Shown: in pieces, positions 30,883 to 42,436 of the stretch
Layout: each line of letters starts with the position of its first letter
Position numbering within the stretch: position 1 is the stretch's first letter
Assembly (NCBI GenBank): GCA_973895155.1
Contig: OZ316893.1
Span: 2,790,001 to 2,854,000, forward strand
From: Marsupella aquatica
Lineage: Eukaryota; Marchantiophyta
Direction of reading: 5' to 3'
Length of the DNA stretch: 64,000 nt
Position numbers and translations under genes: made by a program
Notes under the pieces: model-generated
Databases searched by the model: none
Told to the model about the DNA's origin: nothing
The model's input: the letters and a program-made list of their open reading frames with translations, nothing else

Positions 30883-31632
30883 ATGATTATGACGACGTGC
30901 AAAGGGCAGCTGTGGGTAGCTCCAATGAAATCTTATGAGATCACTCAGCTGCCGTCAGCGCAACGGAGCAGCAGCCTCGACAACAGCTCGAAGGAGTCGC
31001 TTCCCGGAGATTCATCCTCAGCTGGAGTGCTGAGACTTCCTCTTGATATCGTTCAGCTGACGGGAACACAAGGCAGCGGCCGGAAGGAGATCGAGAGGCT
31101 TTTCGGAGGTCCAAGCTCCAGTAGCGCATTGAGAGTTCCGGCTTATCGCTGCATCGTTCAGGGCCTGCCGAACCCGCCGAGCCCTGATCGAAGGAGCTGC
31201 GGCGCGAAGGAGATCCAGAGGTCGCTTTCCGGAGATTCATCCCCCCGTCGAGTGCTGAGAATTCCGTCTTGGCCGAAGGTGCGCGAACTAAGCGATTCAG
31301 AGGATCAGAGCACCAACGAGTACGTATCGATAGCGGAATTAGTGAAGGAGAAAAAAAATGAGATTCTGCGACAGGAACGCATCCCTTTGAAGGATCCTAT
31401 CCTGGAGAAAGCATGCTCGGCTTATCTCCAGCTTCCTGCGCGGAACAAGAAAGGGTTTGGTCGTAACTGCTGGCATTCACTTTGGGAAGCTGTGTGCCGA
31501 GTGTTGCCCATTTCATGCCTTACCGGAAGCTCCGGCCATGAGGCTGAAATTTTGGAGGACTGTCATAATTTGGATAACTGTGATGGATTGTTGGAACCTC
31601 TTCTTCCGATCAATAGATATTGGGAAGTTTAA
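30883..31632 (+). CDS. Uncharacterised protein with triplicated N-terminal motif (249 residues)
   Basis: The start is the ATG at 30883 (a second in-frame ATG is at 30889) and the stop is TAA at 31630-31632. The N-terminal half carries three diverged copies of one motif: KESLPGDSSSAGVLRLP, KEIERLFGGPSSSSALRVP and KEIQRSLSGDSSPRRVLRIP. They are separated by Ser/Pro-rich linkers. The C-terminal half is different and more ordered. It holds an acidic stretch (DSEDQSTNEYVSIAELVKEKK), DPILEKACSAYLQLP and a Trp/Cys-rich block NCWHSLWEAVCRVLPISC. No membrane segment, signal peptide or known domain is recognised. Composition and the internal repeat argue that it is expressed protein, and the frame has no introns. 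Function is unknown. Confidence 0.65.
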   Translation: MIMTTCKGQLWVAPMKSYEITQLPSAQRSSSLDNSSKESLPGDSSSAGVLRLPLDIVQLTGTQGSGRKEIERLFGGPSSSSALRVPAYRCIVQGLPNPPSPDRRSCGAKEIQRSLSGDSSPRRVLRIPSWPKVRELSDSEDQSTNEYVSIAELVKEKKNEILRQERIPLKDPILEKACSAYLQLPARNKKGFGRNCWHSLWEAVCRVLPISCLTGSSGHEAEILEDCHNLDNCDGLLEPLLPINRYWEV

Positions 31633-34600
31633 GTAATAAGTTGGATTGATGATAGGCGATGACGATTCGAACTAGTTTGTAGTAGATTTTGTGGATTTGG
31701 ACTACAATTTTTTGTGCATATAGATGTGACGTCTTGATGGATTGGTGAGAGAATCTCGCCAAGACTTTTCTGCGAACATGATCGGAGCATGCTTTATGCT
31801 ATAGTAGCCTAATGGAGTACGTTTATGGAATGATGATCAGAATGCATGGGTAGGCGTCTTCCATTCGATCGCGTACAGGTTAAATCGGAGTTCTACGTTA
31901 CAGCCGGATGAAGTTCATTTGTGAATGATCAGACTGCTACGCACGTTTCCGTAGTGTACAGAGTGGTTAATCGGTGCTGTATGTTACAGCCGGTGAAGTT
32001 TTTGGATCATTCAGACTCGATAAGTAGGCATGTACAGATATTTTCCAATTGTTGTTCACACGGTGGTGAATCTTTCCATGTCTCTAGCATTTGGGCAGTG
32101 CTTCAACTGGGGAGGACCCAAGCGCTTAGACACAGATCGATCAGACGCGCGAGGAGGCAAACGTCCATCTAGACGTGCAACGAGATTCTCCTTCAGTTAG
32201 TTTGTACATCCCTACGTAGACTCGGGCTGCCATTAAAGTGATCATCACCCGTAGATGAAATGTTATACACATTTGTGGGTTCTCACAAGTGTATTTCGTT
32301 TTCGCTGTGATATGAATTGGCGATTTGGAGGATGAGATGGGATTCCTAAAGTGTGTAATATTTTCTTAAATCTTTTACAATCTTTGGATGTGGAAGCTGC
32401 ATATGTCGGACATTGGTCTCTTGAATCAAGTCTCGATCGAGGCAGCCCTGACAGAGCTAGCTAGACTAGTCGACTGCGTTGCAATTGCACTTTGAGTATG
32501 TCCAGGAGCTTGTTTTTCTATTCGATGGATTTTCCATAAAAACATGGATAAAGTTTTCGAGCACATTAATTTTATTTGGAATATATATGGATTTCTTAAT
32601 CGGCCCGTTCGAACTCACTTCATCCTCAAATTCGGTTGTTTTTTATCCGCCCCTTCGAACTCACTTCATTCTGTTTCAATGAACCGGTCTTGAAATGACG
32701 AAAATCAATAAAAGTGGAAACGTTTCAGCACTTTGTTTACAAAAATGAAAGGTCCAACTGATTTCCAACCTGGCTATTTGCCAAATACCACTAGAGCCTT
32801 TAAAATAAAATAAAATTAAAGGGGAAATCTGTGAGACCCTAGGGAAAGGAGGCAAAACAAGCTGGTTATGACATTTGAACCCAACATCTATAAGTCCAAA
32901 CTCAAGAGAGTTACCACATAGCCATGCCTGCTTGGGCACCAGTAGAGAAGTTTTAAATAATTATGGGTGCTCAATTACCCAAGCAAACAGTTTGCATTTC
33001 ACCCCAGATGACTAATAAAAAACAACTACTTGAGAGCAGGGTGACACATAACAACAGCAGACACCCAGCAGACTCTTACAGAGTGAGGGATAATTAATGA
33101 GGGAAAAAACTCCAGAAACGTTTGGACCAAGACAATGTTGAGAATGAACATCAAAAGCTGTGGTTTAATTATACATTGCCCAGAGTCATGTTCACAATTA
33201 ACTTTTTTATGAATCAGAACAGAATATTTTGAGATAATTAGCCAGTCAATTTTAGAAAGTCTTCAAAAAGAGATACTAGTTTGAGATTGGTTCGATGGTA
33301 TCAAATATAAGAGAATGATGAAATCTTCCCTCTAGTATGGTATGGTTTTGCAATCCACCCGAGAATGCATCTGAAATAGTATGATTTAAATTAATCTTGA
33401 ATAGTGACACTCTGCATTAACATACTTAGATCTTTTTACGAAGTTAGTATATTAAACAAATTGCATTTGTTACAGGTACTATCACTCATTACTATACAAA
33501 CTAACAATAACAAGATTTCCACAATCCTGAAACTTTGTTTTATTGAGTTCCTTTCCGGATATGCCTCCGGCCATCTCAAAACAGACAAAAAATTATTGAA
33601 TTCGTTACACATAGAAAGATAAAAACTTTTCAAATGTACTAAGCTGGAACAAATAAGAAACTAAGGCCACACCGGTATTGCATACAACATATCAGACATC
33701 CCCAAAATTGATTTGCCTAACATTACAAGTAACCCTTGGTGCAAACAAAATATTATGAGGAATTACTCTATGTGAGACTCCTCCCATTATATTGCTGTTT
33801 GCCCAAGTCTCTTCCAGCTTCAGCTTGAGCTATGGAAGAAAAATCCTAATCCACAAGGGAGTGAGGCATCCTTCCCATCTTTGACAATTATATTATGCAA
33901 AATCACACAACCTAACAAAATGTCCTGGCTTGATCTTGTGTTGATAATGCTTTGACATGATTTTTTAAACTCATGGCAAAACACTCAATCATGTAGGACA
34001 CCAAATGCCTTCCAAATTAATGCCTGTCTACATCCTGGGTAAGTAACTCTTGTATAATAGGCAGGGGTCCACATTCTTATATGGACTAAAGGTTGAGTAT
34101 AATAAAAAAAACAAGCTGGAAAAAGCTGGGTTTTCCACTTTTAAAACTTTCTTCCTTTTCCATGCAGGATTCAAATCATTGCTTAAAACTAATTGTAATT
34201 TATATTATAAAAAATTTAGAAAATCTTCCAAATCTGGTTAGTTTGGCTGTTATATTCTAAAATTTAGAATTTAGAATTTTAGTAATATAACTTGGTTTTG
34301 ATAAAGTTTTTCGATATCAAATCAATTTTGGTTTTTTCTTTGAATTCCTTGAGTTGAGAAATACAAGATTTTGGTAGACTAAAATGAAACTTCACTTGGT
34401 CAATTGGATACAAACTCATTTATTATAAGGCATTAAAAGTTTCCCTTATAAAAAGGGGAATTGCACTTAGACCCACTCTTGACACTTTGCAAAACATTTC
34501 TAGTAGTTCCTTGTGGCAATTGAATACATAGTCTTCATGGAGATGGACCAGTCAGGGCAGACGGGAGGATAGATGCCATCAGCGCGCCAGGAGCGCCAGG

Positions 34601-34900
34601 ACGTTGATGCAGAGGCAGACATGGTAATTTGGGGAAGAGCTATGTCAGATCATGGTGATTTTTCTTATCGTTTCACCAAACTGTTATGTGCTTGCATGAT
34701 TGTTCACTTCTTTAGAAGATTCCCCCTTTAGAACAAAATTATGGCACTAATTGTAGGTGATAATATCTTTTTCATTACTTGACCAAATCCAGATCTATAA
34801 ACTGCATTGCAAAGATCTTGTTGAGGCAACCAAAATAAATATAAAATACTTTGAAGACAAATGAGTATTGAGAAATATACAGCCTGCCCAATTAATCCAA
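31633..34900. other. Downstream and intergenic region
   Basis: The left end should hold the 3' untranslated region of the 249-residue gene. A diverged duplication with the core GTTACAGCCGG occurs at about 31899 and 31984. The rest is AT-rich with no recognised motif. Confidence 0.4.
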
Positions 34901-34904
34901 AAAG

Positions 34905-35270
34905 TTAGCTTGTAGTCAGGTTAATCCAAGTTCAACTTTGAGTTCAGGTTTGGGTTTACTAGTCTAAGCTCGACCTTGGCTTATCATAGGTGAGCTTAAT
35001 TGGCCCTAGCTGAACTCAGGTCAGCACGGCCTCAACTTAGCTTGAAGTTGGGGTTTGGCTTAGCTTGAACTTGGTCTTGGGTTAGGATAGGCCCCAGACA
35101 TAGGCCAGCTCGGGTTCGGGCTCAGATTAGCCTAGGTTAGTAGATTAGCATTTAGCAAGTAGTGGGTTAGCTTGCCTGGGGCGGTGGGTTACGCATATGT
35201 GGGTTAGATAGGATAGTCGGGTTAGCCGCTCTTGAGTTAGCTCTGTCAGTCAGGTTAGCTTAGTAGTTTG
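34905..35270 (+). repeat. Degenerate GGTTAG/AGCTTG-rich stretch
   Basis: GGTTAG, GGGTTAG and TTAGCTTG recur irregularly about a dozen times. The units are not in register, so this is a low-complexity region and not a clean satellite. Confidence 0.5.
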
Positions 35271-35677
35271 TACCCCCTCTTGGTTACAGGGGCATAACTT
35301 TATTGTTATTCAACCCAATTGACTATAATTGAGCTAATTGCAAATAATGAGCCACTTCCCTGGCCACTTTCAATGCCGACATCCGCTTAAGAAATCATGG
35401 CAGAATAGGGAAATTAGGAGAGGAGGAGCAAGATTGCAAATGTTGTCAAGAAATGCCAAAATAATCCAAACTACATGGCGAATTTTGGAGATGGGAATAA
35501 AGGTTTGCGAGTTTTGGAGATGGAAATAAACCACAACTTTATAGAGAATAAGTATTTGGCACAATAAACCATTACCCTATCAATCATGACTCTCAACCAA
35601 AGTATTAAGCTCCCCTTGAACACTCAGACTCTATTAGGACATAGGCATGACTCCATGGAAACCCTAACCCTAAACCC

Positions 35678-35896
35678 TCAACCACAACTGCCGCTAGAAA
35701 GGGCTACGGGTTACCCGTAGCTCTCAGTGTAAAGTGTACAGGTTGAGGAATGGGCTTTGAGCTCAGGAAAGGTGTTGAGTGCAAAACCACTTATTGATTT
35801 ATTGACAAGTGCTCCACAAAAGGTGCTGGTGTTACATCTTTTATGGTGAGTAGTGAGACATGGAATGGGGATTTTATAATGGCAAGTGTGGTTTAA
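35678..35896. mobile_element. MITE family M, copy 1 (219 bp)
   Basis: The ends are inverted repeats (CAACCACAACTGCCGCTAG at the left, TATAATGGCAAGTGTGGTTT at the right). The body matches the reverse complement of the copy at 48259-48491, including ATGGTGAGTAGTGAGACATGG. Both copies carry the palindrome CTACGGGTTACCCGTAG close to one end (here 35704-35720). There is no coding capacity. The superfamily is not assigned, because no clear target duplication was found. Confidence 0.7.
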
Positions 35897-38800
35897 CCAA
35901 GTACTAGGCTCCCTGTTACAAAGCAAGTATGACTCCATTGGAAAGAAGTGTTAAATGCATCTGGGTGTGTTTGGAAAGAAGGGTGTGTTTGGAAAGAAGT
36001 GTTAACTGAAATTGGGTCTGTTTTGCGCAAAACCCTCCAATGCTACTGCAGTTGAAATGTGGTATCCATTTTGGAGCAGGACGTTTACAGTGCAGTATAT
36101 AGCATGACGGGTGGGCAATCTCAGTGTAACTGAGGAGGAGATAGAAAGCGAAGGTGACGTGCTTTGGAATTGGAACTCGCGAGGTGTTCAAAGTCTTGAT
36201 CAGGTTTTGCTGAACAGCAGGATGATGTAGTACACCTTCTATGTGCAGAGATAGAAACAATCGGATCTGAGAGGCTCAAGTTCTTGTAGGAGTAGTGGAG
36301 CTTCAGCTCAAGACAACAAAAGCTTCTTGAAACGAAGGGAAACTGTAGCTCAATGTTCAGAAGCACAGGAGCGGCGCAGAGAAAGGTAACTCATTCACGA
36401 CTTCAAATGCAATCAAAGGTAGTCTAGCAACGAGACAATATATCGGTACAATCCCGTCTGGAAGGACACCTGAGTCTACCGTAGCTTCTTAGACAAATAT
36501 ATAAAATTTGTGGACACGCAAGCTGAGCTTCAGACACGTGACAGTGAAGTATTCATTCAATTGTATCCCTCATGTACGAATCAAATCAGGGCGTCGACTG
36601 AGAAGGCTGTTCAAGACTGGGGATGGCCCCACCTGCCCCAGTAAGCTCATCCTCGTACTACATGAGACCAGTTGGTGGTAAATCGGGAATCATGGACACA
36701 CTATACGATCAAAGACGGCCAGGGAATACTATAGATCAATATGAAATCCAATGCTGGATTTATTTTTCTGGGAGCGAGTTGCACTTCACCTTGAGTATGA
36801 TCGAGCTGCTTCTTTATTTTGTCGTTCAAGGTGTTCCCTCCAGAAAATAGTGATTGTTCAAGTCCAGACTTCTACGAAAAGGAAAAAGCGCGGTCGAGTA
36901 CCAGCTTTACCATTTCTTCAAACGGCAGGACGATGGCTTTGGTTAAAGCAGAGAGCCTCCACCTATGTCTTGTCCAATCGGTGAATTTGAGAAATAGAAA
37001 ACCGCTTGATACACTGAAAATATTCTTCTAAATCTGGCCCGACTATATTTACAGACAGATAACCCTTTCTTCTTGGTGTTGTTTCACGAATGATTTTCAA
37101 AACTTTGTTCTGTGAGATCAGCTCTCGGAAACGGTACTTCGATCTAAACCGAGTTCCAAGATGCAAAATATTCTTAAGTGGACGAGCTCAGGCTTTACTC
37201 TCTAGGTTTGCCCAGAGGTGGACCGAGCATCTTCTCGGTGCTCTGGTGATAATATGGATCCTCGAGCGCATAGAGCAGCAGAGTCGGCACCCAGCATAAG
37301 AGCAGGTCTGGGGCATAATCAGCACCTGCATCACAGCATCAGGAACATCAGGAGCATCGTTTTTGCAATTACTTTCTATTATGTCATCCTTGTGAGTCCA
37401 CTGCACCGATGGAAACCAACAACAGGGAATTCTCGATGGAGCTATTCCGTGTGGCATGACAAGGCAAAAGAATGCTGCCTTCCTGACTAATGAAATAACG
37501 TAAGTATCAAGGCGCCTTCCTGTCCAGTCAAACATGGTGTTTAGGAGAAGGGATATGTGGAAAGAGGACTCAACTTGCCCCGAAAAGAAATTGAATATTT
37601 GCAAAGAACACTTTGCCATGGGAAGCAGGAAACAGAGCGACATTCCGAGGATTCGAAAGAGTAGATTCCTGTTGTAGCTTGAAACAATTCTTAGCAGTGA
37701 AATAATGTCGTTGATTAATGAGATTGTCAAAAGAATAGTTAGTTCACGCCGAGGTTTCCGATTCATATATCTGGGTACGTCTGTTCTTGATACAACAGGA
37801 TCTCTTGTTCAAACAACTCCTGTAGATTCTCTGTTCAGTCAATTTTTGAATCAAAGCACACCCTGCGGTTGAATTTCGGAGTTGGAACTGGCAAATTACC
37901 AGGTATCAAATACATTCCAGCCTCCAAAGCCATTGATCAAGCACGGATAGATTGTTGAAAAAGAATACAATCTTTCTAAGAAGGATCCTGGTTTACATCA
38001 ATTTATTGGGGGTGCTCTCCTGGCCGTATATGACTCTGCTGTATGTTAAGGTGGGATCTCCAACAACATAAGCCTAGTCTATGCAGCTAGAAAGCTTGAC
38101 TGTGGACTTAAGTATTTTCTACTTTCATTCAAATAGGTTGAGGAAAAATAAACAGCAGAGCATCTACAACTCGTGATTTGTCTATGGCTTCCTTTGCCAG
38201 TGGCAACGGCAGATATTCCCCACTGTTTCACTGCAACAACCATGGAATTGGCGTGAGGCTGCATTTCGAGCGAAGTCCCATTCTTCATTGCCGTCTCCTC
38301 CTTTGAGAACCAGATTTTCTTGAAATCAACCAACACCTAATCTAGACCCATTTCTTGTCAGCAGGAGGTGAAGGAATAATTCCAGCCCTGGAACGCAGTC
38401 CAGGATATTCAGGGGGGCAATTGGTAGCAAGAAACAACATGTAACGATATCTAAGACAGTAAGATTATAATCAGTTCTTGCAATTCAAAAAGATTTGACC
38501 AGGGGTCATGGTCGCCGCCTGGACAAGCGCATCCAGACAATAAGTATATCAATTGAATGATCTATCTCAAATTGAATGATCTATCTCAAATAGATTGATC
38601 AGTGCAGCACGAGGGTAGAAAGGGTCCTTCAAACCAGAGCTCCCTTGAGTCAACCCATTCAAGACAGGAAAGATAATAATTGTTCAGAATCCAGAACTAC
38701 GGGAACGTCCATACGACATCCGTTTGTAGATCATCAACGAACCGTAAGCTTGACACCAGAGCACGGAGACCTTTTAAGTGACATGAATGCAGCATCCAGT

Positions 38801-41800
38801 ATCAGCTCCAATGTGAACCTATAATCAGCTTTTGCTTGGGAGCATAGTCCTAGCAAGGCTATTATTGATCGATAGAATTATTTACAAACCTGATCATCAC
38901 ATCATTCAGTAGAAAACCACCTTAGTGAAGGCTATTCTCGCAGGAAAGCCTTGCACACAATTAGCACAGTCGAAATGAGACTAGATTAATCACCAACCTT
39001 CTCTACCGTTGAATACGTACTGTAGCTACAATTTCACTAGGAAACCTCACAAATGTGCAAACGATTTGAATTTTCGAGTGTCCAAATCAAGGTCTGGGGG
39101 AGCTGTTGTGGTTGTAAGAAACGTTTTCCCGCAGCTACTCAGAGTCTACACCGAGAACTCAGATTGTGAAAGCAATGCAAATTCTGTGGAAGGCATATAG
39201 GAGCACCGGATGCGGAGAAGGAACTCCAGTTGGAGCGAAGTCGTGGTTCTTTAAATTTTGAATACTTGTAAATCCTGAAAGGGCCAGAGACTGGAAAACG
39301 TCAACCAAAGAATTCCTATATGATGGAAATTGTACTCTTAATTGTGGCAATGTATTGTTTCAAGAAGCCATAGATGGAGGTTGCAAGGCTGAGAGGAAAA
39401 CAAACTCTATAGCTTCAGATGGAGTTGGTCTCTAATAAACAATTCGTGCATCATTAGATACTTAGTAGCTTCCGTTTGAAGATCGAGAGACGCATCGATT
39501 TGGTAGCATAGTTCGGCAAGTTCCAAATCACGCAACGATAGACAGCAGGTCATACAGTCCTAGTTTAACTTTTACACGGAGAATTGAGATATGAGAGAAT
39601 CACGCATGCAATTCATCAATTCTGTCAGTTGCTAGAAACATGTTTTGTATTCGCTGCCTATCTACGAAACCCCTACGAAAACAACACTTAAAAAACCTCA
39701 AAGATGTTGCGACATATGTAACGGTCGCCGTCCGTTCCATAGGTGACAGCAAACCTTTACTCAAGCCAGTGCCAAGACCCACGTGATCCTGCCCAGTTTC
39801 GAGAAATTTGCCCACACTCTTCCCAAACGAACAGCAAAAATCTTTCTCAATGTCATAGAATAAGATGTAAAGGTAGTTTAGGTCTTCAATCTTATCTCTT
39901 CCAAATATTGGCCGGTGGGCGCGCGGATCATTCGGAACGAAACATCAAGCTCCAGATGACCGAAGACCGTGGAACTGTACATTGCCTTGTTGTCCACAAC
40001 AGTGTTTCACCGACGAGAGCACCGAAATCTCATGAAATAATCATATTTTTCCGAGGTGATTCGAGCAACTAGTTCGGGCCCACCCATGTGCCACTTTAAA
40101 TTCTGGAACTAGATCACAATCACTATCAATATTGTAATAATATTTTGCTACAGTTCCCACGTCAGGATTGCAGATTTATTATCCGAACACTCTTCCCAGG
40201 ATTTCAGATAAACTCTCGAAGGGAATTGGGGCACATTCTGCATCACCTGCTCAAGTTATTGCTCAAATTACTAAATTCCTTTCATTCAAGATAGAATATG
40301 CTGGGTGTGCCTTCCAGATGGTGCTGGACAGCAAACAGGATGGAAAATGTAAGTGAAAATAAAATATTTTTGATGTGTGCAGCTTCCTTTGATAAACATC
40401 AATGTCTTTTTTGTCAAGTGCTATTTGCAGACAATCTTCACAATGTCTTCGAAAACCACCCGTCTTGGTCATTCACCCCCACCTGCAAGGCATGGATGAG
40501 CAAAATATACTCCTTCTGAAAAAAAAGCCAAATAATGGAAACAATGTTAAATATCTTCCAGCACTGTCTAGGGTATGTTTAACCCTAAACCTCTCCCTAA
40601 ACCCATAAATCCTTGTGTTTTGCTTGCAATTAACTGGTCCTACCTGTCAATTAGTGTGCCCTTAAATTGATGAATGAAGTGGAGACTAGGGTCTTCCCAA
40701 ACTTACAACTAATAAACTCCAAACTGAAGATTTTTATGTATGCAATTTGCATTTAATGATTAGGGAATGACCCCCGTAAACATTTGACCAGCTGGTTTAA
40801 TTTGTAATGCAAGAGTTGGGTATGGATGGTCTTTGAGCTTAGTTGTGACAAAATGCAAAAAGCAGATGTAGTCATTACTTTACATGGAGACACTAGTACA
40901 TTATACCTTCATATAAACTGAAACAAGGTCTTTTATTTACTCTTTGGTGTTGTCCCTTTCATTGGATTTTGTTAGTAGTTGATAGCCCTTGTTCATGTTG
41001 CATTCATATTAAACCACAACTTGAGTCATGACCACAAATATTTAAAGGTAATGACATGCTTGTGGCAATAAACACTACCAATTTGATTATACTCAATTCA
41101 TTTGATTCCAAACAATAAACACTAAACCGCTTGCTCCCTTCTGGTTATTGTGGCCTAGGGATACATGGTTATTGTTATTAATCATACACATACCTGCATT
41201 TCCGGGATTAATATGGCACATCTCAAAAGGCATAAGGGACATAAGACTCACCCTAAACATAAACATTAAAAAGAATCAGAAAAGAGTCCTTCCCACGTGG
41301 CTTTGCTAGTTTATACTCAGGGTAAAGCATTTATTCAAGCCTAAGCCCTACTGATTTTGCACCCACCTAAAATTGTCATCACCTTTGCCCAAACCAATAA
41401 ATAATTGTGCTTGCCTAAACCCATGAGAGAACGACGCTCTATCTTGTCTAGAACCCACAAGAAAAGTGGCAGTGGCACTCCAAAGTGCATTGCATCCAGA
41501 CTTATCAAGACTCTAAAATGGTTGGAAAACACAATCCATAATGTATTCAGATCCAAACTCTGAAATTTTGTTAGTGCGGCAGCAGGAAACTGCAGCCCAA
41601 TGCATACACAGAGACATGGTCAAGCACAGGAGCCAGTTGTAATGGTGTCAAGGTAAGGGTAGGGACCTGTGCACTTTTGCCTTATAGAAGAACTGAGTGG
41701 GGGCTCATTAAGACGGGGTTGATCAGGGCAAAACAATTTGTTGGTGGCTGATCAAGTAAAATTTATTGGTAGGGGGTCTACCAAGCATATCCCTCTCTCT

Positions 41801-42130
41801 GCTCCACTCTTGGCAAAAGTAATTCTGGTAAGGTTTAAATGATCCAACTGTCAACATTGTTTCAGGTTTTCATTGTTAAACAGTTGTCACCATTCTCAGT
41901 AAACTCAATACCTTTTCCCACTCATTAAACTCAACACCCTCTCCCATCTTTGACCAAGTGGAACAGGGGAGTGGAGCAATCAATCAGGTGGGGCTAGAGG
42001 AGGTAGGAGGCTAGAGGAGGTAGGAGCACGAGTAGCCTTTTTTTTTGTGAGCTAGATTTCCCCAATCATTTACATCAAAAACAGGTAGGGATACTTTGCA
42101 TTTTTGGACTTTCAAATTATTTTTTCCCCC
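35897..42130. other. Intergenic, nothing firm
   Basis: Over 6 kb without a supportable gene. A 192-codon minus-strand frame (37188-37766) is noted under rejected items. Small repeats include a doubled TTGAATGATCTATCTCAAA (38553-38591) and a doubled GGCTAGAGGAGGTAG (about 41989-42025). The left part reads like an older repeat into which MITE copy 1 inserted. Confidence 0.4.
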
Positions 42131-42169
42131 TACTTAATTTTATAATTTTTGTTTTTGAGACCTACAGTC

Positions 42170-42235
42170 AGAAAAAGTCAAGAGAATCCAATACAGGTCA
42201 CAAAAGGTCTAGAGAACACGATACACGTGAGACTG
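42170..42235 (+). promoter_or_regulatory. G-box and ~30-bp doubled element upstream of MOT1
   Basis: Two adjacent ~30-bp units (from about 42173 and 42202) share AAAAG.TC.AGAGAA, CAATACAGGTCAC or CGATACACGTGA. The second contains CACGTG (42224-42229), the plant G-box core, about 210 bp before the ATG. Its role in MOT1 control is an inference. Confidence 0.4.
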
Positions 42236-42436
42236 AGAATCAATGGATTATGCAGGATCACCAAGGGAGGGAGGTCAGTAGCGGCACACCCTCGAAGTGC
42301 GAAGCGTCCAGAAATGTTGTGACATCATTCTCGTCTCTCGTGGAGTCGAAGGAACGGTCATGAGCGATTTGGCTCCGGGAATGTGGCTGAGCTCCAGCAA
42401 GATTGGAGAAGGGAAACTGCAGCAGGAGCAGCAGAC

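Noticed and set aside
30647-30886. 79-codon frame overlapping the ATG of the 249-residue gene (ATGA overlap)
   Set aside because: It starts upstream of the TATA candidate, so it would not be transcribed from that promoter; the overlap is probably chance.
34905-35270. Possible interstitial telomere repeat (GGGTTAG)
   Set aside because: The units are irregular and not in tandem register; plant-type TTTAGGG arrays are absent.
35661-35677. Short ACCCTAACCCTAAACCC telomere-like motif
   Set aside because: Only about two and a half units; more likely a telo-box or chance than a telomere remnant.
37188-37766. 192-codon minus-strand frame with ATG and hydrophobic N-terminus
   Set aside because: Length and ATG are notable, but no family, splice context or conserved motif is seen; a transcript would be needed to call it.
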